This document shows, piece by piece, positions 47,149 to 56,599 of a DNA stretch of 64,000 nucleotides (position 1 is its first letter; every line of letters begins with the position of its first letter). This stretch comes from Nothopassalora personata. Lineage: Eukaryota; Ascomycota; Dothideomycetes; Mycosphaerellales; Mycosphaerellaceae. The notes below the pieces were generated by a model. The model was given only the letters and a program-made list of their open reading frames with translations, was not told the DNA's origin and did not search any database. Both the position numbers and the translations under genes were made by a program. The DNA lies in assembly GCA_033816765.1 (NCBI GenBank), contig CM066293.1, positions 3,286,001-3,350,000 of the forward strand. Direction: 5' to 3'.

Positions 47149-50100
47149 TCACTTCGGCGAGACAGCTGTATCTCCTCGCGTGCGCGCTGAACGGCGGAGG
47201 ACCGGCGTTTCTGTGGTCGGTGTCGGTGCGGAGACAGGTGGTTGTCCAGCATCTGCCATGTGCGCGGGTAATGCGGTTGACCCAACTTTCTCGTTCGGTA
47301 TCCATAGCGCTGGCGGCTTCCATCCGGGCGGCGGGCCATCAGCATCAGGGTTGTTGTGGTGAAAGTCTGCGATCAAGTCATCGGGTCCGCCGATGTTGAC
47401 TTTGTAGACCTCTGAGGTGTGGGCGCCGCCGACCCATCGGTATGTGTAGCGAACCTCCTTGTGCGCCCTGCCTGTCCACTTGCTCTTAATCACCTCCTCC
47501 ACCTCGTGACGTTGCTGACCTTCGGCGTCGATAACTGGCGGTGGCTCGGTATCGTGTTGGTTGGGAAACGGGTTCGAGTCGGCGATGCGCAAGAGGCTGG
47601 TGTGGAAGACGTTGTGTATCTTCATAGTGGCTGGCAGGGTAAGTCGGTATGCGTCGTTGCCTAGTACCTTCTCGACTGGCCAAGGGCCGTTGTTCTTGTG
47701 GTCGAGTTTCTTGCTTGGTCGGCGAGTCAGTATGTTGCGCGTGTCGAGCCAAACCTTGTCGCCGACGCGATAGCGCGGTGCTGCTTGTCGAGAAGTGAGC
47801 GCGCTGTCGTCATATCGAGCCTGCGCCCAACGCATTTGAGTCGCACAGTAGTCATGAAGTTGCTCAAGTTTGGCGGCGAAGTCATCGGCAGCTTGCTGGT
47901 CAATGCGCTGTGCGGTAGGTCCAGAATGCTTGGCGAGCTCCGATGGCGGTGTGAAAGTCATGCGCGGATGGCGGCCCAGAGTTGCGAAGAACGGTGACAC
48001 ACCTGTAGTGTCAGACCGTACGTTGTTGGCGGCGAACTCGGCCATAGGAAGCAACTGGACCCAGTCGTCCTGCGCGTAGTTGACGAATGCGCGGAGATAC
48101 ATTTCCATAATCCTGTTGGTGCTTTCACTCTGCCCATCTGTTTGCGGGTGGAAAGCAGTAGACAGTCGCTGGTCGACGCGCATCAGTAGCAACAGGCGTT
48201 TCCAGAATGCGCTGACCCACTGGGACCCGCGATCGCTGTAAACGACGTCGAAAAGTCCCTGGTCCTTGATAATGTAACGCAGGCAGACATCTGCCGCTGT
48301 TTCGGCGGTCAAGTCCTTAACTGCGATGTAGTGTTTGCGTTTGGTGAGTCGCTCCGTGACTGTCAGGATGTTGGTGAAGGTGACGCCCTCGGCTGATGTG
48401 CTAGCTGGCAGCTCAACCACATAGTCCATCGTGACTTCGCGGTATGCTCCTTGTGGTACTGGCAGCTGCCGCAAACCTCCTGAATATGCTCGAGTGAAAG
48501 CGCGTATGCGGGTGCAGACGTGACATGCATCTGTGTACCTGCGAACATCCTTGAACATCCCCGGCCACCAGTACTCGCGGGCGATCAGTTCATACGTCTT
48601 CTCGCGGCCTGGATGACCGGTGAGGAGAGTGTTGTGGTGCTGGCGCATGACTTCGCCTCGCAAGTCCTCAGAATCCGGTACATACACCTTGTCGCGCACG
48701 AAGATCGTGTCATGTTCGATGCGGCAATCGGTGATAGATACGCGTGCGTCCTTCAGCTTGGGCAGATCCTTCTTGATTGCTTCGCGAATGTCACAAGCGA
48801 GCTCGTCTTTGGCGTACGCAAGCTGGATCTGTTCCTCAATGGAAGGATCGCCTGGAGTGGCGCCGTCTAGGACTTCCAGTGCAGCTATGGCGAGCTCGTA
48901 CTGACGCTTGGCTGTTGCTGCTGGATCGGGTACCTCGAGACAAGCGACCTGCGGCAGTGTCGCACGCACCTCGTCGCTGAGATTGTCCTCCTTGAGCAGA
49001 ACTTGGCGGCGGTTGCGCAGATCATCGGACTTGTCCTGGTCCTGGGATCGTCGTGTAAGGCAGTCGGCCTTCACGTTGTCTTTGCCAGGTCTGTACGTGA
49101 TCTTGAAGTTGAAAGCAGACAGGAACTCCGCCCACCGGGCTTGACGTCTGTTAAGCTGCTTGGTAGTCATAAAGTACTCCAAGCCGCGGTGGTCGGATAG
49201 CACCTTGATTGGTGTAGCTGGATCGCAAGACATAAGCTCGGGCCGCCATTCCTCGAATGCGTGCACGATTGCCATAAGTTCCTTGTCGTAGATCTCGTAA
49301 TTGCATTCCGCTGGAATCATCTTTGTAGAGTAGAAAGCAACTGGTTTGAGTGCCCAGCCGTCGTCTGGATCTGGCTGGGACAGGACTCCAGCTGTAACCG
49401 TGTCAGAGGCGTCGCATTCGACAGTGCTTGGGAGGTCCGGATCGAAATGCTTAAGTACTGGTGCCTTGGTAAAAGCCAGCTTCAGAGCATCGAAAGCCTC
49501 CTGGCACTCTGCAGTCCAGCGCCAGACCGGACGGTGCTTTGGGTCCTTGCTGTTGGCGCCACGGGTCAAGCATGTAAGGGCGAATGCTATAGTAGCGAAT
49601 TCGGCGATGAATCTGCGATAGAAGTTGCACAACCCTAGGAATGCTAGGACGTCAGTAACATTGCTTGGAGTCGCCCACTCTTGGATCGCTTGAACTTTCT
49701 TGGGATCCATCTTCAGCCCGGTCGCCGTGATGATGATCCCTAAGAACTTGACTTCGGTCTGGAAGAAACGGCACTTCAGTATGTCGCAGGGCAGGCGGGC
49801 TTCGATAAGCTTGTCAAGGACCTTGTTGACGTGCTCGACGTGGAGCTTGCGAAGCGCGTCGAAACCTCCCTGCTCCGGCGGCTCTGTGTACACGATAGTG
49901 TCGTCCAAATACGCCGTGCAGAAATCATCGAGATAGTCGTGCAGTGCGGAATTGATGTAGGCTTGGAAAGCCGCTGGTGCGTTACATAGCCCAAAAGGCA
50001 CGACCAAGTACTCGTATGTTCCATAGCGCGTAGTGAAAGCAGTCTTCCATTCGTCACCGGCTTTGATACGGAGCTGGTTGAATGCCGCAATGATATCGAG

Positions 50101-51396
50101 GATAGTGAACATCTTGGCCTTGGACAGGCGCGCTAGAGTTTCACGTATCTGAGGTATGGGATACCTGTTCTTGATGGTGATCTCGTTGATGGCTCGGTAG
50201 TCCACGCACACCCGGAGTCCACCACCAGGCTTCTTAACAATGAGAAGCGGTGATGCGACCCGTGATGTCGATGGACGAACGTAGCCGATGGACGCGAGAT
50301 CCGTGATGTGCTTTTTGGTCACAATCAGCTCATCTCGTCCTGCCGGCCGGGGCTTAACGAAAGGCAGCTTAGCACCAGGGATGAAATCGATCGCAAGGTC
50401 CCCCTCCCTGTGTGGCGGAAGTGACTTCGCAAGCTCGGGGTTGAATGCCTGGACGCGCTGGTGGAAATCAGGTGGCAAGAGCTGCTTAGCGTCGACCTCC
50501 TCTTTGCCCTTCATGTAGCGCTCCAGGTCATCTGGGTTCATGGCGCAGATGTGCAATCCGACGTCGTCGAGCACTGCTGCTGTGTCAGACGTGTCATCGT
50601 AGTCCCAGACGAGGTATGCTTCTTGGCCCTCGTCCACTGCAGACTGCGCTTCTCCCACAGTTATGATGTTGATGTCTGGAAGGTCTTCGAGAGGGCCTTC
50701 CACCACCGGCTCAGAGGCGAAACGCGGTGTGCCAGGTTTGGGATCGGACTTGGTCTCGCAGCGAGCGGAGATCCCGCTGTCGAAGGTAAGCGTGCGCGTG
50801 ACGAAGTCGATGTGTGGAAGGTTGGACTCAAACCATGGCATGCCGAGGATGAGGTCGTATTGCCCGAGATCAGCGACCCAGGCATTGAAGCTGTCGTGCT
50901 GGCCGTTGAAGTCGATGTCTGGAATGCTGGCAATCTGTGTGATCAGTCCCGCAGTGCTGCCCTTCGAGCCAGTATATGGCAGCGCTTCTGGCAGGCGCTT
51001 GCGCTGTAGATTTAGTTTCGCAAACCTCTCATGGACAAAGAGAGAGGTACAACCTGTGTCGAGCATACAGCGTACGAGCTGCCCTCCGACCATGCCGCAA
51101 AGCACGACATGCTTCGATATGGGTGGGAGGCTCATGTGCGGTGAAACCGAGAGAGAACAAACCGTTGGCAGGTCAGCAGTTAGGGCGATAGGTTGCCGTC
51201 GTCCGCCCAGCTGCACTGTTGAAGCGGCAGCTGGACGAGCCGACGGTACAAACACTGATGCTGTTGCCTGCAGGCGAGGATAGGCGAGATGCTCGTAGAG
51301 GTTGGAATCTACGGGAGGGTCCTTACCGGACGTTGCACGTTGGGGAATGTCAGCCCTCTGAGTGTTGTGCGTACGCTCAGAGGTTAGACTTTTTCC
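47149..51396 (-). CDS. pol: Gypsy Pol polyprotein (protease, RT, RNase H, integrase)
   Basis: The open frame starts at the GGA codon at 51396 within the end of gag and ends at TGA (47151-47149). Counting from the GTG codon at 51255, the domains are: aspartic protease with DTG at 66-68 (LDTGCTSLFV), reverse transcriptase at about 330-510 with YLDD at 449-452, RNase H with Asp614, Glu659 and Asp688, integrase zinc site at about 873-914 (HH then HPGREK then CHVC), and catalytic Asp944, Asp1008 and Glu1044 (TMDY, YSDRG, TDGQSES). A GPW-type module is at about 1189 and a divergent chromodomain-like region at about 1249-1302 (EVEEVIKSKW, YTYRWVGG). No ATG stands at its head and it is in the -1 frame to gag, so it is probably made as a Gag-Pol fusion. 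All catalytic residues I can check are present. Confidence 0.92.
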   Translation of the reverse strand, partial: GKSLTSERTHNTQRADIPQRATSGKDPPVDSNLYEHLAYPRLQATASVFVPSARPAAASTVQLGGRRQPIALTADLPTVCSLSVSPHMSLPPISKHVVLCGMVGGQLVRCMLDTGCTSLFVHERFAKLNLQRKRLPEALPYTGSKGSTAGLITQIASIPDIDFNGQHDSFNAWVADLGQYDLILGMPWFESNLPHIDFVTRTLTFDSGISARCETKSDPKPGTPRFASEPVVEGPLEDLPDINIITVGEAQSAVDEGQEAYLVWDYDDTSDTAAVLDDVGLHICAMNPDDLERYMKGKEEVDAKQLLPPDFHQRVQAFNPELAKSLPPHREGDLAIDFIPGAKLPFVKPRPAGRDELIVTKKHITDLASIGYVRPSTSRVASPLLIVKKPGGGLRVCVDYRAINEITIKNRYPIPQIRETLARLSKAKMFTILDIIAAFNQLRIKAGDEWKTAFTTRYGTYEYLVVPFGLCNAPAAFQAYINSALHDYLDDFCTAYLDDTIVYTEPPEQGGFDALRKLHVEHVNKVLDKLIEARLPCDILKCRFFQTEVKFLGIIITATGLKMDPKKVQAIQEWATPSNVTDVLAFLGLCNFYRRFIAEFATIAFALTCLTRGANSKDPKHRPVWRWTAECQEAFDALKLAFTKAPVLKHFDPDLPSTVECDASDTVTAGVLSQPDPDDGWALKPVAFYSTKMIPAECNYEIYDKELMAIVHAFEEWRPELMSCDPATPIKVLSDHRGLEYFMTTKQLNRRQARWAEFLSAFNFKITYRPGKDNVKADCLTRRSQDQDKSDDLRNRRQVLLKEDNLSDEVRATLPQVACLEVPDPAATAKRQYELAIAALEVLDGATPGDPSIEEQIQLAYAKDELACDIREAIKKDLPKLKDARVSITDCRIEHDTIFVRDKVYVPDSEDLRGEVMRQHHNTLLTGHPGREKTYELIAREYWWPGMFKDVRRYTDACHVCTRIRAFTRAYSGGLRQLPVPQGAYREVTMDYVVELPASTSAEGVTFTNILTVTERLTKRKHYIAVKDLTAETAADVCLRYIIKDQGLFDVVYSDRGSQWVSAFWKRLLLLMRVDQRLSTAFHPQTDGQSESTNRIMEMYLRAFVNYAQDDWVQLLPMAEFAANNVRSDTTGVSPFFATLGRHPRMTFTPPSELAKHSGPTAQRIDQQAADDFAAKLEQLHDYCATQMRWAQARYDDSALTSRQAAPRYRVGDKVWLDTRNILTRRPSKKLDHKNNGPWPVEKVLGNDAYRLTLPATMKIHNVFHTSLLRIADSNPFPNQHDTEPPPVIDAEGQQRHEVEEVIKSKWTGRAHKEVRYTYRWVGGAHTSEVYKVNIGGPDDLIADFHHNNPDADGPPPGWKPPALWIPNEKVGSTALPAHMADAGQPPVSAPTPTTETPVLRRSARTRGDTAVSPK

Positions 51397-51398
51397 TC
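51384..51398 (-). promoter_or_regulatory. Candidate -1 frameshift window between gag and pol
   Basis: The gag frame ends GAG GAA AAA GTC TAA. In the -1 frame a TGA precedes GGA AAA AGT, so the two frames overlap for only about 12 nt. The overlap contains GGAAAAAG. It is not a perfect X-XXY-YYZ heptamer, but the A-site AAA could re-pair one base back. The site is inferred from frame geometry alone. Confidence 0.5.
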
Positions 51399-53429
51399 AA
51401 CACCAGGCACGTCGAGAGTGCTGTTGTTCGGACGACGCGAGGCCTTCTTGTATGGTGCATACGGGCATGTTGGAAGGGTCTTGCGGCATCCCTCCTTCTT
51501 GCAAGCAAAGCACTTAGTGCGGTCGTCGAACTCCTTCTGGGTAATGGGCCGGAAAGATGAGAGACCGCCATCCTTGGCCTTGTCCCAATCATAGCCGTTC
51601 TTGAGTGCATCATTGGCTTTCTGGAGAGGTGACTTGTCGTTGCCGTCGCCACCAGTTCCGCCATGGCGACGACCTCCGCCGCTACTGCCGCCTGCCTTAT
51701 CGTGAAGGAAGTCAGCCTCGATCATGTGGAGCTTGTCCTTCATAGCCATGATATCCTTGAAACGCTCGCCACGGATGCAGTCGCGGTAAGCCTTGCTGAG
51801 CTTTGCCCGCATCTGCTCGGGCAAATCATCTGGGTCATCCTTGTCGTGTGAGATGTATGGCAGATATGACACGAACTTGGCCCAGAACTTGCTGAAAACC
51901 TCGCCGTCACCCTGCTTGAGGTACTGATACTCTGCACGCTTCGTGGTGCGCGTATGCTTATCGCCGCAGGCCTCGTCGAGCACCTCGAAGACGTGATCCG
52001 CCGTAGCCAGTGTGGACTCGATAGGTTCGAGGACACTGTAGGCGAATCCAGTGGTGCAGTTGATGACAGTAGCTTTCAAGTCTTCGTCGCTGAAGCCCTT
52101 GCAACCCATACGTAGGTAGTACTTCATCTTCTGCTTCCACTCGAGGTAAGGCTTCTGTTCCTTGCCTGCCTCGCCGGAGAATGCATCCGGCGCCTTGATG
52201 CCGCTGGCGCGTGCTTCGGAGCCTGAACAGGTCGGCCGAGCATCATCATCGTCGTCGATGAGTTCTTGAGCATGTGAGCTGCGCTTCCGACCGAGTATAG
52301 CGCTGATACCGGAACCTGCTGGGGAGACGCCTCGTGGCCGCGGCTTCGGCATTGGTGTACCACCAGCTGATCCGGCCGCCTTGCGCAGCGGGACCTTCGT
52401 GGTGTGGGTGGTGTACCGACGTCTGAGATTGGCTTCCGACTCGACGTCGGAATCGTCGCCGTCGGTATCCTGGAGGTACTTGCCTAGTCGTGCAAGTGTT
52501 GCACCCTCCTTCTCACTGTCGTCAGCTTCTGTTTCCTTTGCCTCCATGGCCTTGAGACGCTGCTCTAGGTCTTGCTTGTCCTGTCGAAGGGCCGCCAGCT
52601 CAGTCTTGTACGCGGCGAACTTGTCGATGGCTTCTTCTATCATCTTTGTTGAAGTCTTTTCCTTCTTTTCCAAGCGCGTGATCACCTTCTCTTGCTGGGT
52701 GATAGTCTTGTCCTGTTGGGCGATAGTATCTTCGTGCTGCTTGATGAGCGCATCGTGTTCCTCAACGGCCTCCTCGCTTCTGGCGATAATCAGGTTGACG
52801 TTGTCGAGTACGTCTAGGAAGCGTTTGGCACCGGCATCCGGGTGTTCCTCATTGCCCTGGTTGACGACCAGCTTGAGGTCCTTCGCGTTGCCGAACTTGA
52901 AGTTGTTGACCTTGTACCGGGCCTGTAGCAGTCTGTGACCTTCGGCATTCTTGTAGGTGGTAATGTCGCGTGGCACTGCCCAGCCGAGGTCGCAGTGCTC
53001 TGTCTGTCTAGCCACGGTTCCCTCGTCCTTGTTGTACGTGAGGCGGTCCGTGGAGTTCCTCTGCGCATACTCTTCGCGCTGCTCCTCTGTCAGAGGGTAC
53101 TTCTTCGCTGGCTTCGGAGCCGGTGCTGCCGATGCTGATTCTGACTGTCGGCCAATCGTCTCTTGCGTGTCGGCGACGACAGTTCCCTTCTGCTTGAGCG
53201 GGCGCCCTGGCGTCGGCTCGTCGAGATTGAAGTTGCCTGTTACTTTCGGTGTAACTGCGTCGTCAGCACTGTCGAGTTGGCGCCGAAGTCGCGTGGTGGG
53301 TGGCATAGAGGATCGCTCTCGTGGTGATCGGTCTCTTGGTAAGTCGGGTCGCTCCTCGTCCTCGCCTCGAGACTGTCGTCGGCCTCGCTGCGGAGGAGGA
53401 GGGTTTGGAACTGCTTGTTCGCCTTCCAT
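51384..53429 (-). CDS. gag: Gypsy Gag protein
   Basis: The 681-residue protein starts at ATG 53429, the first ATG of the frame after the 5' LTR. Residues 1-110 are charged, Pro-rich and probably disordered. About 205-300 form a strong coiled coil (QQDKTITQQEKVI, LRQDKQDLEQRLKAMEAKE). About 400-560 read as a retrotransposon capsid domain (PYLEWKQKMKYYL, YQYLKQGDGEVFSKFWAKF). A Cys-only knuckle lies at 640-655 (CFACKKEGC then C), with spacing C-2-C-4-C-6-C where a CCHC knuckle would be expected. Gag should assemble the particle and package the element RNA. The gene is fully open and has no RIP signature. Confidence 0.9.
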   Translation of the reverse strand: MEGEQAVPNPPPPQRGRRQSRGEDEERPDLPRDRSPRERSSMPPTTRLRRQLDSADDAVTPKVTGNFNLDEPTPGRPLKQKGTVVADTQETIGRQSESASAAPAPKPAKKYPLTEEQREEYAQRNSTDRLTYNKDEGTVARQTEHCDLGWAVPRDITTYKNAEGHRLLQARYKVNNFKFGNAKDLKLVVNQGNEEHPDAGAKRFLDVLDNVNLIIARSEEAVEEHDALIKQHEDTIAQQDKTITQQEKVITRLEKKEKTSTKMIEEAIDKFAAYKTELAALRQDKQDLEQRLKAMEAKETEADDSEKEGATLARLGKYLQDTDGDDSDVESEANLRRRYTTHTTKVPLRKAAGSAGGTPMPKPRPRGVSPAGSGISAILGRKRSSHAQELIDDDDDARPTCSGSEARASGIKAPDAFSGEAGKEQKPYLEWKQKMKYYLRMGCKGFSDEDLKATVINCTTGFAYSVLEPIESTLATADHVFEVLDEACGDKHTRTTKRAEYQYLKQGDGEVFSKFWAKFVSYLPYISHDKDDPDDLPEQMRAKLSKAYRDCIRGERFKDIMAMKDKLHMIEADFLHDKAGGSSGGGRRHGGTGGDGNDKSPLQKANDALKNGYDWDKAKDGGLSSFRPITQKEFDDRTKCFACKKEGCRKTLPTCPYAPYKKASRRPNNSTLDVPGVEEKV

Positions 53430-53566
53430 GATGGTGGGATGTTGACAATCGCTACCACTCGGGTCTGGTGCTAGAGCGCGTTGCTCGAGCTGACAATGCG
53501 CTGTTAGTTTGAGCGCGCTGTACGGATCCTTGCGGACGCGTGCAGCTTATGAGCGGTAGATTGTAA
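53430..53566 (-). other. 5' leader of element D
   Basis: It lies between the 5' LTR and the gag ATG. The sequence next to the LTR in element orientation is TTACAATCTACCGCTCATAA. It lacks the TGG start typical of sites for tRNA 3' ends, so the primer is not identified. Confidence 0.6.
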
Positions 53567-53752
53567 TGACACGGGCGATATGAGATCCGGAGAGTGTAGG
53601 AGTCAAGTCGTGAATAATACAATCTACGAAGAGTCTAAGAACGAGAGAGAAGAGAGAAGCAAGGTCGATCTCGTGCCAAACCGCGCTAACCCGATCCGGA
53701 AGGTCCGCGGTTAAGCCGGCGAAAGGTCCAAGGTCAAGGCCACCCCGTGACA
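53567..53752 (-). repeat. 5' LTR of element D
   Basis: It appears identical to the 3' LTR at 46714-46899. A 68-codon open frame across it is not a gene. Confidence 0.93.
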
Positions 53753-53757
53753 CTTCG
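53753..53757 (+). repeat. Target-site duplication of element D, right (CTTCG)
   Basis: It matches 46709-46713. Confidence 0.9.
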
Positions 53758-54265
53758 TAACATTACTATTATACTTATCTTTAGACTAGCTCCTTATCGT
53801 ATAAGTAAATAGCTTTAAGAATTAAGTAGTAGATAGACTATCTATCTAGTAACTGTCTTTCTTAATTTAGCTAAATTTACCGCGCTCCTTACGAACACGT
53901 AAAAGGATATCTTACTATAGGTGCTAATTATAGTAGATGTTCTTACTTTCTAGAAAGACTTTATCTATAGTAAGCATTAACGGCTCTTTACGATCCGTAC
54001 TGACTACTATTAGTATTAAGTAACTAGCCTATTTAAGACCCTTACGTAGAGACCGAAGCATTATAAGCTATTCGAACTTATTAGGCTTTAGATAAATAAG
54101 CCTAACTCTAAGCTCTATCATATCGTTTATAGGACCCGCTATAACGATATCTAGTAGCTCTATACCGTAGAGATTTATACTAAAGATTGAATTAATATAG
54201 AGCGTATACGGCGTATTCTTAAACATCTCTAAGCTACGAGAGTATAGCGTAACTATAGATCGAAT

Positions 54266-54310
54266 AGAGCTATTACTACTAGAGCTATTACTACTAGAGC
54301 TATTACTACT
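54266..54310 (+). repeat. Three exact 15-bp tandem units in the MULE relic
   Basis: The unit is agagctattactact, repeated three times without change. It keeps the frame and encodes a Ser/Asn-rich pentamer on the minus strand. Confidence 0.9.
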
Positions 54311-54930
54311 ATTTAGATGAATATCGTAAAAATAGCGGGCTTATCTAGTAGATTAACTATACAATTAGCTTAATTATGTATACGCCGAGTAGTAATATTA
54401 CGAGCCTAAGTAATGTTATAGATGTTGTACGGCTTAAGTAGTGCACCTCTCTTTCTAAAATAGGCTAGTATCTTAGATGTTACTATACGTAACTACTATA
54501 GCCCTTTAAGCTTATCTAAGAACGTAGTAGTACGTAATCTCACCCTATATATTATAAGTAAGATAATGTCCTTAGGCTTATAATAGTAATAGCAATTCTT
54601 CTTAATTAAATAGCAAATCTCCTATTTAACTTTAGGCTCTAAGGGATTATATACTACTACGTAAACGTAGAAGTTACACCTAATCTTCTTACTCTTCTTA
54701 TTTACCTAGTCTATCTTCTTCTAGGTACGCTTATCTAGCTAGCTATAGTAACTATAATATAGCTAGTATCTATATCGCTTACTATTATTATTCTTCTTAG
54801 GCTTATATTCCTTAAATTCGACGCTCTCTATCTTACTAAAATGTAGATATATTTAAGTAGTCTCTACTTAGAAGGAAAGCTCGTCTTATCGGGCATAGGT
54901 CTCTATTACTCGTTAACCGGTTAAATAGGA

Positions 54931-55650
54931 TCTACGATAATAAAGGTATGTTTCTAAGGTCGTAGTAATACCGATCGATAGTATAGAGGATATTAAGGGC
55001 GAATAAAGGTGCAGGAAGTAATAGAACGCGTCCTCCTACAACTACGGGTATTAGTATAGAATTTACTAAAATAAGGTATTTCTAGTAGAACACGTAACGG
55101 CGCGTCGATAGGGTCCTATTACGAGGCTAGTAGCTCTATCTCGTAATCGTCTATGTTAGTAGTATTACAATAGGTGTCATAATAGGGATAAATAGTCTAG
55201 TCTTAAAATAAGGTACAGGAGGTTACTTTTTCTAGGTGTTCTCCTAGGTGCCGCTACGAGCCTATAATAACCCGTCTACGCGATTAGACGCAATAACATT
55301 AGCTTAAATTAATGCGATATTAATTGCTAATGAATTTAAGGGTATATACGACTATATCTAAAGTATAGGTAATACTAGGGCTCGGGTAGCAAACTAGGGC
55401 TTAGGGAAGTATCGAGGGATAGACTAGACTATATACGCTACTTAGGGTATAGAGCTACTTATAAGAGCTATAGTCTAGGGTCTTATTATATAATTTACTA
55501 GCTTAGAGAGTACTATATGTTCTAATAGACACCGCTATTACTAACCTTATTTAGCTCTCGTAGGTACTAACGGTATATATTAAATTTACGTTCTATTATC
55601 TCTTAGATTAAGTTACTTTATAGAGCTAGATTAATATTAGCGTACTAGGC
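54931..55650. other. Unassigned RIP-mutated stretch
   Basis: No family or motif was recognised. The minus strand from 55200 to 54930 reads with few stops (for example DDYEIELLAS) and may be more of the MULE N-terminal extension. Confidence 0.4.
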
Positions 55651-55659
55651 TATTATACT

Positions 55660-56110
55660 ACTCCTAATGTACGTACCGGTACTACTAAGCTTAGCGTAAT
55701 CCGTGTTACTAATACTAAGCTTATTAGGGATCTAATTATAGTTAAGCTTTATAATAACATCGTTAGTAGTACCGGGCTTACTACGGACGTAGAGGTAGCT
55801 ACGTGGATTAACCGTCTTCTAGCTACGCTTATTAGGTTAGAACTATAACCCGTAGTTAACCTTAATAGCTTTAAAAGTCCTACGCTCCTATAGCTAATAG
55901 TAGACTTTAAGCGTACGCTTATAAAGGGTATTAGTACTAATACTAGGGTTTATAACGAAGTAAAGAGCCTTATAGTAGAAGTCGCGCGTATACTAATCGT
56001 AGATAATAGTAATAACCTTCTCGCCTTAATTAAGAAACCGTAAGACGGTAAGGTTAAGTATCTAGAGACTATCTATTTGCTACTCGGGTACCTATTTAAT
56101 ACTATCTACA
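55660..56110 (+). pseudogene. Unrecognised protein relic
   Basis: A plus-strand frame has only three or four stops in 150 codons. It includes RTGTTKLSVIRVTNTKLIRD, TTDVEVATWINRLLATLIR and EVKSLIVEVARILIVDN. It reads like a helical soluble protein. The retained Trp and the few stops suggest weaker RIP than nearby. I do not recognise the family. Confidence 0.45.
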
Positions 56111-56599
56111 TTAATTAAGATTCTAAACTTAATACCGTACCGGCGCTTATTATATATATAGTAAGTACGCTTAATCCGGAGGGCTTTATCTTCTTATAGG
56201 ATCTAATCCTTAAAGATTGATATATCTCTAATTATAGCCGAAGGTAATATTAAGATTAATATAGTACTACCGTTAGTTAAAGTCGGAGTAGTTTATAGAG
56301 TACTAACTAGTATACCTAACGGACCCCCCTATTATATAGGCGAGCCCTTAAGTGTTCTATTTAGCGATACCCGGCTAGGTATAGCTATACCTTTGCCTAA
56401 ACTTTTACTTATACAAAGCTACTTAAGCCGACTTAACTTATAACCTCCCCTTAATAGTACTATAGGTTTTATAGAGCTAGTCTTAGGAGCCGGTAGTACT
56501 AGTACTAGTATAGTATCATTCGTACGGTCTTTACCTTTATTACCCGGTAGTAGCGGACACTATTAACTAGACGGCCTAGGTTAGACTGTATTACCCTCT

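Larger units (their letters stand above)
46714..53752 (-). mobile_element. Intact Gypsy LTR retrotransposon (element D), not RIP-mutated
   Basis: The 7039-bp element is transcribed on the minus strand. Its 186-bp LTRs read as identical, and gag and pol are fully open. A polypurine tract adjoins the 3' LTR and a CTTCG duplication flanks the element. CpA and TpG are at normal levels, in sharp contrast to both sides. It must have inserted recently, into DNA already mutated by RIP, and looks autonomous. The LTRs are shorter than the roughly 400-bp threshold known for RIP in Neurospora, so only a second full copy would be expected to trigger it. Confidence 0.93.
53753..54930 (-). pseudogene. MULE transposase relic, N-terminal and catalytic part
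   Basis: Read on the minus strand from about 54930. The N-terminal part has a FAR1/zinc-cluster-like stretch near 54640-54720 (KIRCNFYVYVVVYNPLEP, then KKNCYYYYKPK, where Tyr codons probably replace Cys/His). The core at about 54190-53960 includes INLYGIELLDIVIAGPIND, then STDRKEPLMLTIDKVF, LESKNI and RVRKERGKF. These match the Mutator-like transposase pattern, with a YG-PLLDIV block and a TDRE-x-ALM-x-AI block. The C-terminal block continues at 46713-46530 beyond element D. Stops are RIP-type and the original first catalytic Asp is unclear. Terminal inverted repeats were not found. Confidence 0.68.

Noticed and set aside
46661..47323. Minus-strand 220-codon frame spanning pol end, 3' LTR and MULE sequence
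   Set aside because: It crosses the element boundary and the polypurine tract. It is a chance frame, useful only because its tail shows MULE residues.
46971..47399. Plus-strand 142-codon frame opposite the end of element D pol
   Set aside because: It lies antisense to the conserved pol C-terminus, has no recognisable domain and does not resemble the antisense gene of copies A, B and C.
50463..51283. Several plus-strand frames of 70-206 codons opposite pol and gag of element D
   Set aside because: They are shadows of long GC-rich coding sequence on the minus strand, without domains or plausible starts.
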